This document shows positions 21,625 through 34,413 of a stretch of DNA of 64,000 nt, in pieces (the stretch's first letter is position 1; every line of letters starts with the position of its first letter). The stretch comes from Gloeophyllum trabeum ATCC 11539 (lineage: Eukaryota > Basidiomycota > Agaricomycetes > Gloeophyllales > Gloeophyllaceae): positions 929,555 through 993,554 of the forward strand of contig NW_006920415.1 in NCBI RefSeq assembly GCF_000344685.1, written 5' to 3'. The notes under the pieces were generated by a model. It ran no database searches and had not been told where the DNA came from. It worked only from the letters and a program-made list of their open reading frames with translations. Position numbers and translations under genes: made by a program.

Positions 21625-23701
21625 ATGCACTCTGATGCGTTCGATGTTATCCCCTTCGAGGTCCGTCTAAGATTATCGCTGTTTTGCCTACCGCACACTG
21701 ACACTGCTCGGACGCGCAGGATATCAAGGGAGACTGGAAGAAGCTTGGATCAGGCTCCTTTGGAAATGTCTACAAGGGTGCGCCTATCAGTCTGTCATTT
21801 GTACAACCCTAGAGCTCATCGATCACAGGAAACTACCTGGGTATCGATGTGGCCATAAAAGAGGTCCTACCGTCAAATGACTATGATGTCGCAAAGTACT
21901 TTGAGCGCGAATGGAGGCTCATGAAGTGAGTCATCGTTCGACTTGAACCAGAGGCCTCGACCTCACATGTCTCAGGGAGGCACGCCATCCAAACGTCGTT
22001 CTCTACCTCGGTCTCTCCAGAGCACCCGATCCCGACGGCCGTATATTCATCATTTCCGAGTTTATCGACGGTGGTACGTGTCTTCCGCTCTCCCGCGATT
22101 GATTTCACCCACACAGTCCTCCAGGCAGCGTGCGCCAGTACATCCACGACAAGTCCAAACCCTTCCCCTGGCGCCTCCGCCTCTCTTTCGCCACCGACAT
22201 CGCCCGCGCCCTCGCCTACCTCCACGCCCGCCGCTGCATCCACCGCGACCTCAAGGGCGAGAACCTCCTCGTCACCTCCAACGGCCGCATCAAGATCACC
22301 GATTTCGGCTTCGCCCGCATCGCCGCGCGCAACGCCGACGAGTCCAAGCGCCTCACCTTCTGCGGCACCGACTCGTACATGTCCCCCGAGATCCTCGTCG
22401 GCAACGAGTTCGACCTCCCCACCGACATTTACTCCCTTGGCATTATCTTCTGTGAAATCGCCGCGCGCAAGCTCGCGGACGACAAGCACTTCCGCCGCGT
22501 CGCGCCCTTCTTCGCCATCGACGCCGACGAGGTCCGCTCCTCCGTCTCCCCCGGGTGTCCAGACGCGTTCATTGCCCTCACGCTCGACTGTCTCGCCAAT
22601 GACCCGGCACAACGCCCCACTACCCGCACAATCCTCGAGCGCCTGGCGCAGATCGAAGCTGACATCCTGGCCCAGCCGTCAGAGGGCGACGATGCGCCCA
22701 TTGGCACTGTCAAGTTCATGACCGGCGTCAAACGCCCATCTGCTGCGCCCCGCATACCCAGCTTCGGTATGGGCGTCGGCAAGGATATCCGCAACGGGAA
22801 CGGCAACGCCCACGACTCGAGTGATGACGAGACCAGCGAAGACGAGCTCATGGAAGCAGTCATGGGTCTCCGGAACGTCGATCTCAACAGCCACTTCAGT
22901 CACGCTGACCGGGACAGCAGTGCGTCCCCTGTGATTTCTCCTCTACCCACTGATACTAACCCCTGAAACCCAGCCACCCGCGGCGACAGCGCGCAGCCGC
23001 TCATCGACGACAGCTCCTCCCTCTACTCCGAGTACAGCACGACCGTCATCCGCTCGCACCCGCACACGCCCTCGGAGCCGCCCTCGCTCTCCTCCATCCT
23101 CACCATCCGGCCCTCGCCCGACCCGAACGGCTCGCCCTCGCCCATCCCGGGCGGCGCGCAGAGCGCGTTCACGACGCCCGGCGAGTCGTCGCTACTCTCG
23201 ATCGAGTCGTACCGCACCGCGCGCTCGAGCATCGCGAGCGCCAGCATCGCCGCGGCCACCGAGGGCGGGTCGACGATCCGCTCACTCCGGCCGCCGGCGA
23301 GCGCGCTCGTACACCGCTTCACACTGATCAAGCCCGGCGCGAAGAGGGGCAGCGGGAGCGGCGGGATGAGCCCCACGCGCGCGAGGGAGGCGGTGAACCA
23401 CGAGCCGACGTGGAGCCCGCTGAATGTGTTCTTCTCGAGCGGGTTGTTGGTGTCCAAGTGTGATCTGTGTAATAAGCGGCTCGGGTGGAAGCCTGTGCTG
23501 GAGTGTGATGACTGTGGGCTGAGGTAAGCAGCGTTGGAGGGTGGCTTCATCGTACGCTGACGGTGATTGTGCTTCCGCAGGGCCCATACGAAATGCGGAG
23601 AGATGGCTCCTATGGATTGTGGCCTCCGTCCGACCCGGCCGGTTGTCCACCACCGATCCCCAAGCCCCTCGCCTGGGGGCAAGAAGACCAAGGCATCATA
23701 A
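21625..23701 (+). CDS. Protein kinase of TKL/LISK-like group with C-terminal C1 domain
   Basis: A cytosolic protein kinase probably acting in signalling. Seven exons run 21625-21660, 21720-21777, 21829-21925, 21976-22073, 22125-22919, 22974-23523 and 23581-23701, giving 1755 nt and 584 residues. The kinase domain is N-terminal and complete: glycine loop GSGSFGNVYKG (residues 22-32), Lys42 in VAIKEV, HRDLKGENLL with Asp138, DFGFA with Asp156, and the SPE of the activation segment (YMSPEIL). A Ser/Pro-rich linker follows. At about residues 504-559 is a C1-type zinc finger with C-x2-C, C-x2-C, H-x2-C and a final Cys (KCDLCNKRLGW, LECDDCGLRAHTKCG), often a lipid or membrane-binding module. The combination resembles LISK-type kinases annotated in many basidiomycetes. 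All catalytic residues are present. Confidence 0.88.
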
Positions 23702-23704
23702 TAC

Positions 23705-24400
23705 CACGATCACGACTTTCACGAAGGACGACGAGCGGCGTAGAAATATTCTTTGCTTCATCGGCAGATACGACGATGTGACGATCCGCATTGCATTCCT
23801 ACACATTCCAAATTATTTTACGACGAACGGACAGAGTTCTGTAATTTCTTGTTTCACGTATACGCATCCACACCCAGCATTTTTGACATTCCCCCCGATG
23901 TGCAAGCCTCTATTTACATAACGCAGTGTTTCGAGAGAGTAGTGTAGCCTTGCAACGAGAACTTCTATTTATTCAGTGTGCCCAATGAGCGGATCCAAGG
24001 ACGAGCAGATATGGCTAGCCTGTTCATGACCGGACAGAATTTCATTCATTCCACGGAATGAACGTCTTGATTTCATCTCCCACAGGTTCGATGAGATGAC
24101 AGGACGAGTCAGAGTGCTTGTTGCTATGCTACATCGGGACATTATACAAGGGGGTAGTCAAATGAAGGGTTCGATCGAGGCCACGGTAATAGTCGCCCTC
24201 AGGGTCCGATCAGAACATCTGAGCGAGAGATGAAATCGAATGTCCGCACTAACGGCGGGCCCCCGCTCGAGGGGGCAAAAGGCGAAAGGCAAGTACAACT
24301 AGGTCCGACGAACATGATCGCAGGCAGTCTGTCTAGATTCAGCAGCCAAGCACCATTGTCAATTGGGAAGAAGGCATATTTCGGAAGGGGACAGCCAGGT
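23705..24400. other. 3' flanks of two convergent genes
   Basis: About 700 bp between the kinase stop and the membrane-protein stop. No gene, RNA or repeat is recognised. Confidence 0.4.
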
Positions 24401-24401
24401 T

Positions 24402-26414
24402 CTAATATCCGGGGAATGATTGCTTCTCCGCGTCGTGTGGGAACACTTCGGGCTCGAAATCCGAATTTGCGAGGACGCCCTCGACGTATACTGTCAAGAA
24501 TGAAGAGTTAGTGGTTGCAGAGCCGCAAGCATGGGAGGTAACGCACGCCAATGCGCGAGGCCCTTGTTGAAATTGAGCCAGCAGACTATGCCCAGGACGA
24601 CGCATGCGGTGAGGCCGATGAAGGAAGAGACCGTCATGCAAGCGAAGAAAGGCCACTGGATGAAGGTCCAGCGATACACGAGGGAATAGAACATTGTACC
24701 CCAACAGGCGATCAGGACGAACGCAAGAATGATGAAGCCCGCCATGAACACTTTCTTCTCCAGCCGGACAGAGTACCACCCCTACATGTTCGTGAGATCA
24801 GTGTGGAAACCAAAGGACGCTGTGAGAATCGTACCGTTGCCATCCACGGGATCATGACCTGCGGGACGGGTAAAATACATAAGTACTATTCAGGAGTGAA
24901 TAGAAATCGTACTCACGATGACCGTGAACAGGAATAGTGCCTTGTAAACATTCGTATGCGACGATATCCTAGCTATGTCCCCATTAAAGAGCTGGTCGAT
25001 CCACAATCCCGTGGCCGTAGTGAGGAAGAAGACGAGCAACTGCACGCAGACGTAGATCGCCAGAACAAACTATGGTGCGCTTCTCTTTAGGACTCTGAAG
25101 GCAACTTTCGTTATGACGTGCAGCTCACCCGGTAAATTCTGACGATCGCGGGAGGAGGGCCGGCACGCTTGAAGGAGTGGCTAGAGTAACTCTACAGGGA
25201 GAGAGTTAGAGACAGCCACATACACGTCGCAGAAGCAGCAGCACCTTGACAAGATGCCATCCCAAGTACGAGGCGCAGAGAAGTGCCGTGACGTTCAACA
25301 CCAGATCCGAAATCTGCATGATTTTTGCTTTGCTTTAATGACATCCCCAGTGAATCTACAGCATTGCAGAAGCTGACCTGGAAAGAGAGACGGGTATGGA
25401 AGTACTCAGGAAAAATCTGCAAGTAACAAGGCGTGTCTTCGTCGACGATGAGGTGTTGGAAGCGTTGTTTGATATCCGTCGTACGCCAGATAGAATAAGC
25501 CGACCAGCCTGTGGTGAGGACCCTGGTGCATAGTACAGCGAGACTGCAGCGCCAGTTGCGTATCGGCACGACGTCGTGGAACAAAGTCAGTTTACTCACA
25601 TATGCGGTATAGAGTCATGAAGGAGCTGCAAGCCACTCAGAATGGGTTATAAACCCAGATACTTAGGGACGTACGCCAAAGAAGGAGATTGAGAACAGCC
25701 AGAATTGGGCAACTAGCAACGCAAGATCTTCACGTTTGGAGTTCCTCAGTCTATTTTATAGACTGTTACTGCATCTGGCACCGTATCGACAGATGGAAAG
25801 ACATACACTTGGTCTGGATAAACGAGAGTCTTGACGCACGTTTGACTCAAAGTAACTTCCTTCCCAGTGGCTTTCATCATCAGGGTGACACCAGAAGAAT
25901 TGGACCCCATAATCGATATGACTTGTGAAGGATCCACGAGGGTCTGCAGAAAGGGTTCAGTGGAGAAAGAGTGCATCATGTACCGGATATCTTACAGCAA
26001 GGGGGGTCACAGGTTTGGCGAGATTCATCTAAATAAATGCAAGATAAAGATGCATGAGCTCGCGTGAACGAAAACCAGCGGTGAAAAACATGCATCGCTT
26101 GCCATCATGATGGTAGGAAATACCACTTCGCAAGAACCGCTGTTGTCCCCTGTAGGGACATGGGTGCATAGTGACAGTTGATAGCCGCCGTTTGGACGGG
26201 TGAGCCATGCAAATTCCTTCTGGAACGAGGTTGCGTTGGCTTGTTCTATAATGCTCGATACTAGGGAGTCCGCCTGGTCGTCGGCCGCAAACAAAAAGGC
26301 TTGCATCATGCCTTGGGCGAGACAATGGGTCACGCCGAGAAGAAAAAAAGCGAGGGTATAGCGCGTAAGGGTCACGCGAAGATACTGGGACACCGGTGCA
26401 TTCTTAGGAAACAA
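24402..26414 (-). CDS. Fungal multi-span membrane protein, function unknown
   Basis: I do not recognise a named family. On the minus strand the first exon starts MFPKNAPVSQYLR and contains a hydrophobic segment (LAFFLLGVTHCLAQG) that may be a signal anchor, followed by a lumenal-looking region with an N-glycosylation site (NATSF) and several cysteines. Later coding blocks near 25775-25975, 25400-25590, 25180-25320, 24920-25080 and 24494-24780 hold at least five strongly hydrophobic segments, e.g. LVFFLTTATGLWID, VFMAGFIILAFVLIACWGTMFYSLV and FFACMTVSSFIGLTACVVLGIVC. The last short exon after a TTGACAG acceptor ends ...SFPGY at the stop 24402-24404. The topology (large N-terminal ectodomain, then helices) resembles a receptor- or Wntless-like fold, but this is speculation. 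Intron borders are only partly resolved. Confidence 0.6.
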
Positions 26415-26823
26415 CGGTTCATCTCACGACTTTGCCACTTACGACTGATTTCAGTTTAATCCAAGCATGGTCAGCTATGGTCAACATATCCCGAAGGAAC
26501 GAAGTGGGCAGAACAAATAAAGCAAGTAACAGCCGGCTGTGGATAGATACAAGAGGAGAGGAACAGCAGACCAGCAGCTAAGAAGAAGCACTCCGACGTC
26601 GACTCGCAGGGAGCAAACGGGGATCGTTGGGCAGGCCATGGCAGCTGTTATATGATGGCTGCAACGGCTTCTGTTGACGCCCGCCCTTGTTCGGTCTTTC
26701 TCAAGGTCCTCTTTCTTTCTTATAGACCTGCCCAATCGGGCGTTGTTACGATCCTCGAATGCTTAGTCAGCTAGTTATCCAGGGACAACGATGCCTCTCT
26801 TTGGACAGCCTTGTACTTTGCCA

Positions 26824-27071
26824 CACGGCGGGCAAAGCAGGTGTCCTTTTTCCGGACGGCAGGAAAAAGGACACTATGTCCTTTCACGGCGACCATCAGT
26901 GGGTCAGGAAGTAAATCTGTCACGATTGCATCATGGTCGTGACAATGGGTCACGCAGTCTGCATTTATAATATGAAAAACCCTCGGACGCTCAGTTTTAC
27001 AAAGCGAAGCATGCCATATGACCCGATAGGTGACTTTCCGTCCATATTCGGACCTTAGGCTCCCATCCGAG
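26824..27071. repeat. Left TIR of the 1.58-kb element
   Basis: Exact reverse complement of 28159-28406 over all 248 bases as read; contains the subterminal hairpin at about 26842-26875. Confidence 0.85.
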
Positions 27072-27288
27072 CCGTAACATCACACTTCGGCAGCTACCGT
27101 CTCGGACCTCCAGCAGCGTCTACTTAGGTGGCACTGGGCAGAGTACCGTACTTGCATGGTTTTTGTATCCATCAGCAAGCAAGGTGGAATGTACTCTCAT
27201 ATCTCCATGCTCAACACTGTAGAGCCTGCCAGAGTTGAAGTTTGTGTGAATATCAGATGAGATTTGAGACCTGGTAGCTACGAAGTTG

Positions 27289-27944
27289 NNNNNNNNNNNN
27301 NNNNNNNNNNNNNNNNNNNNNNNNNNNNNNNNNNNNNNNNNNNNNNNNNNNNNNNNNNNNNNNNNNNNNNNNNNNNNNNNNNNNNNNNNNNNNNNNNNNN
27401 NNNNNNNNNNNNNNNNNNNNNNNNNNNNNNNNNNNNNNNNNNNNNNNNNNNNNNNNNNNNNNNNNNNNNNNNNNNNNNNNNNNNNNNNNNNNNNNNNNNN
27501 NNNNNNNNNNNNNNNNNNNNNNNNNNNNNNNNNNNNNNNNNNNNNNNNNNNNNNNNNNNNNNNNNNNNNNNNNNNNNNNNNNNNNNNNNNNNNNNNNNNN
27601 NNNNNNNNNNNNNNNNNNNNNNNNNNNNNNNNNNNNNNNNNNNNNNNNNNNNNNNNNNNNNNNNNNNNNNNNNNNNNNNNNNNNNNNNNNNNNNNNNNNN
27701 NNNNNNNNNNNNNNNNNNNNNNNNNNNNNNNNNNNNNNNNNNNNNNNNNNNNNNNNNNNNNNNNNNNNNNNNNNNNNNNNNNNNNNNNNNNNNNNNNNNN
27801 NNNNNNNNNNNNNNNNNNNNNNNNNNNNNNNNNNNNNNNNNNNNNNNNNNNNNNNNNNNNNNNNNNNNNNNNNNNNNNNNNNNNNNNNNNNNNNNNNNNN
27901 NNNNNNNNNNNNNNNNNNNNNNNNNNNNNNNNNNNNNNNNNNNN
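27289..27944. other. Assembly gap (656 N)
   Basis: A run of N inside the TIR element. Reading frames that appear to cross it on either strand are not evidence of genes. To its right the plus strand carries an open tail ending AVSDDETDLYLKLLKQTQ at 28117-28119, which could be the C-terminus of a protein encoded in the gap. Confidence 0.98.
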
Positions 27945-28158
27945 GATGCTGAGGCAGATATGTCGGAGCAGTCGTTTGACCGGCAAAATCAAGGATGCAT
28001 CGGCCATGAATAGTCCGCTGGCGAAGGCTTTCACATATCTCCTACCGGATGGCACCACTGCTGCAGTATCAGATGATGAGACGGACTTGTACTTGAAGTT
28101 GCTCAAGCAGACCCAGTAATGGGTGACTTGCTTGTAACAGTCACATTACTCTCGGAGT

Positions 28159-28406
28159 CTCGGATGGGAGCCTAAGGTCCGAATATGGACGGAAAGTCAC
28201 CTATCGGGTCATATGGCATGCTTCGCTTTGTAAAACTGAGCGTCCGAGGGTTTTTCATATTATAAATGCAGACTGCGTGACCCATTGTCACGACCATGAT
28301 GCAATCGTGACAGATTTACTTCCTGACCCACTGATGGTCGCCGTGAAAGGACATAGTGTCCTTTTTCCTGCCGTCCGGAAAAAGGACACCTGCTTTGCCC
28401 GCCGTG
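28159..28406. repeat. Right TIR of the 1.58-kb element
   Basis: Inverted copy of 26824-27071, followed by the trinucleotide CCA. Confidence 0.85.
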
Positions 28407-28409
28407 CCA

Positions 28410-30200
28410 GGGTTTGCGCACTGCTTTCGGTTTTATGGTTGCTGCCTGCTCGTCAAATGTACGAAATGAAGTTCTACACAGAATGCTTCCGATGCAACCC
28501 GCCTCCCTGACGTAAAATCATGCCGTGAATACCACAGTTTCCGGTACGGATGCAGACTCATGCAGTCTGAGAAGTCGACAATGGGCAAACTTGCCCGATC
28601 GCAGTACTTACTACTGCACGTCTTTTCCGAAGGATGATTTTGGTTATGCTCTTAGGTATGGATATCATCTCGCTCTCACACCGGGATGCCATTTGGTTCG
28701 AATTCGCTGATAAATATCTATCTATCATTGACGTGTCAGAATTACATCATACTGATGAACTACATCCAGAAGTCCAGGCCACTCGGGAGTGCTGCTGCTG
28801 CTGCTCCTACTGGACGCTGTGGTCAGGATACAGTCAGGCGGTTACTCCATCTGGCTCGACCTTTACTACTCATGCCACTCGCAGCAATACAGCCACGGCT
28901 CTCTTCCTCTTGCTCGCAGCCCAAGGCCCCAAGCTGTGTCATACCAGGGGATACATATAGGTGATATAAACGTGGCCTGATATCGCGCCTTTTACGGAAT
29001 ACTGATCAATCTGGCGGATACTGCGGTCACCAAGGCTCGTGACCCGCGAGCATAGGGCCACTCGCTGGCACGAGCCCCCATCGTAGTAGGACAGGAGTGC
29101 GTGCCTCGTCAATCAGTGGTCCGACTCTTGACTCGCGGATCGCCCTCACCAAGTATACAAGCGCGGTACTAGTCCCATAGAAGCCATGTGTGCCCTAATC
29201 GTTGCCTTCATATAAGAAAATGAATCTGCCACGATCGGCGTGAAGTCACTTAGGGCGACGACACAGATCGTACGATGCTTGCAATGGAGAGAATGTTATA
29301 CGGCGTGAGTCTTGGATTTTTCTTGGAACCACGTTCATATTTAGTCAGCATCCCATCATGTGTTTGACCTTCTTCGGAGCCAACGAAACCGTATCTGGTC
29401 GAGGAAGTTCTCGGTAGTCCCGCACCGTGACGGAGGTTCACGTCCATGGCACTGACGTGCTGATCCTATCTTTCGTGGGATTGAGCTGAGCTGACAATAC
29501 TTGGTGATCAGTATCAACGGGGCATAGGACGTGTGGGAGTGCACGATATCCCATGCGACCGCTTGCCGCGTATGAAGGGGGCGCATGGGCAGACTCTTGC
29601 ATTGGAGGCTGGTGTTATGCCCTAGTAACGAGCGAATCGACTTGGCTCCAAGCCTACGACGTCTTCGGTAAGGCTGTGAGCTACAGCTAAACAGAGGGCA
29701 ATCATTGCCAGTGCACATTACCACCGATCTTAAAGCTAAGATTGATCTCTAAGGAAGCACTCTTTACATCGCCCCTCCTGCCTTTATTATCGAACGAGGT
29801 TCACCTATGTTCGCGGATGGTTAGGATACATTGCACAAGCAATGAGTGAAAGCAGCCCCCTGGCAATACGCTGAGTATACTGCGTCATGCATGCAGCACC
29901 ATTGTACGCTCGCGCCGCAGGATCGTAAATACAAACGGTGACATGAAGAGGAGTGCGACTCTCGCGGCTTCAGCTGTAGTATTATTGCCACTAGTCTTCG
30001 ACAGACTTGGGAATCACCAAGGTCCAGCCACAACCCGAACCTGTATCCCACACGGGTATAATTTCGGTACGCAAGTGAGACATTAGGGGCTCTCCTATCT
30101 TCGCTTCGCGACATCCGTTCACCCTCTAACTGCGTCTAAACTATAGAATAGCAGTCACACTGCAATAATATACAATCTGCAAAAGCTGACATCCCTTTCA
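28410..30200. other. Gene-poor stretch
   Basis: About 1.8 kb from the TIR element to the aldo/keto reductase stop. Only short frames without motifs are seen; a CTGCTGCTGCTGCTC run lies near 28790. No RNA gene or bordered repeat is recognised. Confidence 0.4.
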
Positions 30201-30204
30201 CGCT

Positions 30205-31763
30205 TCACGAAATGACGCCCCCCTTCTTGAAATTCCACCCGAGCTTCTCGTACGACCACCCAAACACGGACCCGTCGCTCGAGTGGTACCCGCACAGGCT
30301 GCGGTGCATCCCTGGCTTCTTGTGGATCGCCGACACGGCCGCCATGTCCTCGTCGTGCAGTTCGATCAGCTGTGCATTTCATCAGAAGGGGTAGGGAGAA
30401 AGGCAGAAATAGGGGAAGGACACTGACGTCGATGTTCGCCTTCATCCTGCCCTCGTTCTCGCTCTTCGGCAGCACGACGACCCCACGCTGCACGAGCCAG
30501 CTCAGCGCGATCTGCGCGGTGCTGACTTGTTTCCCGAGGGATTTTGTATACTTTTGCGCAATGGGCTCGAGGTAGGGCATGAAGCGGTGGTCGCCTTGGC
30601 CTGAGCGGGAGGGAGTAAGAGCAAGAAAGAGGGGAGGGAGGGAGGGACAAACGGACCTAGGGGAGAGTAGGCTTGCATGACGATCCCTTTTTGTTTGCAG
30701 AATTGCAGAAGCTCTTCTTGCGGGAGGCAGGGGTGCATCTCAACCTACAACAGCTGTCGTGTCAGCAAGTTGTGTAGTATATGGGCAGACGGCGAAACCG
30801 TAGCAGATAGGACCGGAGAAGTGCAGCCGGGTTAAGCGTACCTGGTTAACAGCAGGCACGACCTTCACGTGCGGCAAGAGCTCCGAAAGAGTCTTGATGG
30901 AGAAGTTGGAGACACCGATAGCTTTACATTTCCCTGCAAACAGAAGGGCCCGTGAGCATAGCGTGGTTGAAACTGAAAGGCGCGTCCCGATTCACACCTG
31001 TGTCCAGCAACTTCTCCATCTCCTTCCACGTCTCCACGAAAGTCGCGTTCTGCTCCGCGGAAAATAACCCTCCTTATGATTGTTTCTCGTCAGCGACCGT
31101 TACCGCCCAGTGGAGGGAGGACGAACCTCTGGACGCCTGCGGCCAGTGCATGAGGTATAGGTCGACATAGCCGATGTTGAGCTCCGCGAGGGACTCTTCG
31201 AACGCCTTGCGCACGCGGTGGTGCCCGTCGTTGCTACCGGGCGATTTCTATTAGGTGGAAAATGTGATACGGGAGGGAACGGTCCGCGTACTTGAGTTTG
31301 GTGGTGACGAAGATTTCCTGGCGTGGGATGCCCGAGTCACGGACTGCCTGACCTACGGCTGCTTCGTTGCCTATGAGAGGTAGGTGTAAGTCGCGTGAGC
31401 AGTGGGAAGTGTGAGGGGGCCGGCGTACCGTACATCTCGGCCTGCAATCATGGGTGTGAGGTGAGGCATTTCGGACATGCGAAGACTGGCCGGGAGTACG
31501 TACTGTGTCAAAGTGCCTGTACCCGACCTGCGAACATCAGCATTCGGTGTGCACACCTGCATGGCGATCTTCATACCTTTAGTGCAGTCTTGCACATGTT
31601 GTATACAGACTTGTGACTGGAGTAGTTGGTCCAGCACCTGCGATCGAACAATGATTGCGATCAGACCTGAGAGTAAGATTGCATAAATGAGTACTGACCC
31701 CATTCCAACGCTGGGAATCTTGAGGCCATTGTTCAGGGTGAATATGGGGATGTTGGCCGCCAT
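30205..31763 (-). CDS. Aldo/keto reductase (AKR family, GCY1/YPR1-like)
   Basis: A cytosolic NADPH-dependent reductase of carbonyls such as glyceraldehyde, galacturonate or xylose; the substrate is not predictable. Coding blocks on the minus strand assemble into a normal AKR barrel: [20 protein letters not shown] at the N-terminus, GYRHFDTAEMYGNEAAVG with catalytic Asp and Tyr, VTTKLK with the Lys, DLYLMHWPQ with the His, [33 protein letters not shown], and the NADP-site [15 protein letters not shown]. All four catalytic residues are present. The start codon is 31763-31761 and the stop 30207-30205. The gene has about ten exons, one of which (31429-31441, 13 nt) encodes AEMYG around the catalytic Tyr. 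The C-terminus ends FKKGGVIS. Length is close to the usual 300-330 residues. Confidence 0.9.
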
Positions 31764-32426
31764 CGTCGTCGGTCAGAAAGTTAGTTAGGGAGTTGCAGAC
31801 GATACAGTATAAGTAAGAAGAGCAGAGTGGGCCATGTCTCACGATGAACGAATGACGTCGGGAAAGAAAGCCCACTCGACTTCCGAGTGCAGCTGCACTG
31901 CTGGACAGGCTCGAAGTTATAATTAGCGTTGTAAGAGGGCCGGCGAATGCCGTAAGGACTCACTTAAGTACAGATATTTGGCTTAGTTTACGTGAGGTAC
32001 TGTAAATCCGTACATTGACGATGGCGGAGAGACGGAAGTATGGATTGTCCCTTGCTCTCGCTGTCTGGCGGACCTGAATCTACCTGAATGCACCGATTCA
32101 GTGGGCACAGATCTTCGTTCCATGCTTGCACTTTGTCGTGCCATCGCCCCGAGCTCCCCCCGAGGAGGTCAGAGTCCGAGTGAGACGGATCTCAACAAGA
32201 GCCTCAAGCTTGCTCTCCATCATGCTTGCAGGCGACGTCAGGCGACGTCCGAACGTCCGATCGTGCCGCCGGATCATCTTTCAGTCGACACGGTATCTGA
32301 AAGACAAAATAAATGACGCATTGCACTGCTGCCTTTCGACATTTTCTATTTCTTGGGCTCGCCTGTGTAATTTTCTGGAGAATTTGCTCCTGTATCTTGT
32401 CTACTTTACTGACCAAACGTCCGACG

Positions 32427-34413
32427 ATGCATGCCTGCAGAAGACTGCGCCTCCGCTCTTCGATTGCTCGCAATCGGAAGCCCGAGCTTTATCCGCGAGC
32501 CACAATCATATCAGCAAGGCCATTTTCTGCCTCTGCAATTGCTCACAATGCAGCTACCGAGACGAAAGCAGCCGAGGAGACACAGGATGTCAATACGATG
32601 GATAAGCTGCTCAAGGTGATCAGTCAGTCGGCGATCCGTTATCATACACTCGCTCCAGGTCGCTAAAGGTGCATCTCAGGAAAGAAGTCGAATCCAGCCT
32701 ATAGCTCGTCAGTCTCCAAATGATAAATCCAGTTATTTCGTCCAACCAAACCCCCTGTTAGCATAATGCCCATGCGCTCCCCTCTACTCTGGTCGGAGGC
32801 CCTCCTCAAAAGCGACACCTCCCCTGCCCCTCCCACCGGCGACGCCCGCCCACCCGCGCTCGCCCCGCGCAACATGCACGACTCGTACTGCGAGCAACTT
32901 CTCCCCTTTGCATCCGACCCCGCGCTGCTCGAGCAGTACACCAACGCCTCCGGCGGCATCCAGACCGGCAAGCTCATGGAGCACCTCGACTCCCTCGCGG
33001 GGAGTATCGCGTACAAACATATGCTGGGGCCGGGTGTGGAGACTGTGGGCAGTGTGCAGGAACAGGGGTTCTATATTGTCACTGCGAGCGTGGACCGGTA
33101 AGCTGCTGATCGTGCCAGCGCGCCTCCGGAACCTCCCCACTGAGTGCTATGGTAGGTTGGACATGCTCGCACCGCTATCCCCTGTGAGAGATATTCGCCT
33201 CAGCGGGCAGATCATCTACACCGGCAAAAGCTCGATGGAGGTCGCTGTGCAGATGGAGGCACTAGACAAGGACGGGCACGAGGAGACAGTGCTCCTAGGT
33301 ACGCCGCGACTCCCCCTTCTTCTGCAAATATTATCCGGCTCATGGAGTATACCCAGGCCGATTCTCGATGGTGTGCAGGGACGCGTACACACACAAAGCG
33401 CACCCCGTGCATCCGCTCGTGGTCAACACCCCCGAGGAGCGCGCGTTGTTTGCCATGGGCGAAGGTCAGTATCCGCCTCTTCCACTGTGCACGTTGACCT
33501 CACCGTGTTGTTTGGACAGCGCACAAGAACCGCCGCCAGTCGATGGCGTCACGCTCTCTCGACCGTGTGCCACCGAGTTCCGCTGAAGCACAGGTCCTCC
33601 ACCAGTTCTACCTCAAGTACGGCAAGGATGACAATGGGAATCTGGGGGAGAGCGAGCGCGTGTGGATGGGCGATACGAGGCTGGAGAAGTGCATGCTCAT
33701 GTTCCCGCAAGAGCGCAAGTAAGTTTCGCGATTTTGAGGTCTGCACACCTCCGATGCTGACGGTGGACGATGCCAGTGTGCACCAGAAAGTATTCGGAGG
33801 TACATTCTCACTCCTCCTGTCCATGCGACCCATATTGACGTTGACATACAGGATACCTCATGCGCCTTGCATACGAGGTTCGCTCGACTCTCCCGCTGTC
33901 TATATGTTAGCATGAGCTCACCGCTGCGCTCCAGCTGGCGTTCACAAACGCGCGCCTCTTCACGCGTGAACATGTCCGCTTCCTCTCGCTCGACGGTATC
34001 TCCTTCGCGCGTCCCGTCCCCATCGGCTCCGTCCTCCGGCTCACCTCGCACATCGTGCACTCCACTAGCTCACAGCAGTTCCCCACCTTAGTCGTACGTC
34101 CTCCTGCCAGTGGTACTGGCCCCCTCCTCTGACCATGTCGTAGCACGCGCTCGTCCAAGCGAACGTCGTGGACGTCAAAACTGGCTCCGAGCAGACCACA
34201 AACGACTTCCGCTTCACGTGGTGCCGCGAGGAGGGCGCGCCGCTCAAGCGGCAGGTCGTCCCCAAGACGTACCAAGGTCAGTCTATGCGCTTACGTCTGT
34301 TTTCATTCCATAGTTAGCTCAATTCATGTGCTTCCGCAGAGGCTATGTATTGGCTCGACGCAAAACGTGCTTTGGAGATGGGAGCAGAGATCAGAGGGCT
34401 GCGCAGACTCTGA
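32427..34413 (+). CDS. Acyl-CoA thioesterase with two hotdog domains, mitochondrial (ACOT9-like)
   Basis: Probably hydrolyses acyl-CoA to free acid and CoA in the mitochondrion. The proposed start ATG (32427) opens an Arg-rich, acid-free leader (HACRRLRLRSSIARNRKPEL...) typical of a matrix presequence. Main coding blocks are 32427-32615, about 32763-33098, 33155-33299, 33379-33464, about 33520-33720, 33776-33800 and on to 34413, separated by short introns. Hotdog 1 contains GGIQTGKLMEHLDSLAG (family active-site Asp-Ser helix) and hotdog 2 NVHQKVFGGYLMRLAYELAF. The product ends LEMGAEIRGLRRL at the TGA 34411-34413. The junction between the leader exon and MPMRSPLLWSEAL is uncertain. Length of about 450 residues fits the ACOT9/10 family. 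Confidence 0.85.

Larger units (their letters stand above)
26824..28406. mobile_element. DNA transposon-like element with identical 248-bp TIRs, interior partly unsequenced
   Basis: The two ends are exact inverted copies (26824-27071 and 28159-28406) beginning CACGGCGGGCAAAGCAGG. They are flanked by the same trinucleotide CCA on both sides (26821-26823 and 28407-28409), a plausible 3-bp target-site duplication. Each TIR holds near its tip a 13-bp perfect hairpin (GTGTCCTTTTTCC pairing with GGAAAAAGGACAC) and further GTCCTTT repeats, as expected for transposase-binding sites. The interior is about 1.09 kb, of which 656 bases are N. Three-bp duplications, terminal CAC and subterminal repeats fit a CACTA- or Harbinger-like element, but no transposase is visible, so the class is open. 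Identical TIRs imply a recent insertion. Confidence 0.75.

Noticed and set aside
27120..28119. Long reading frames crossing the 656-N gap
   Set aside because: They are open only because N has no stop codons; the parts outside the gap are short and partly contradictory between strands.
32645..32665. A 10-nt exon followed by an 11-nt intron in the thioesterase leader
   Set aside because: An 11-nt spliceosomal intron is not credible; the junction is left unresolved.
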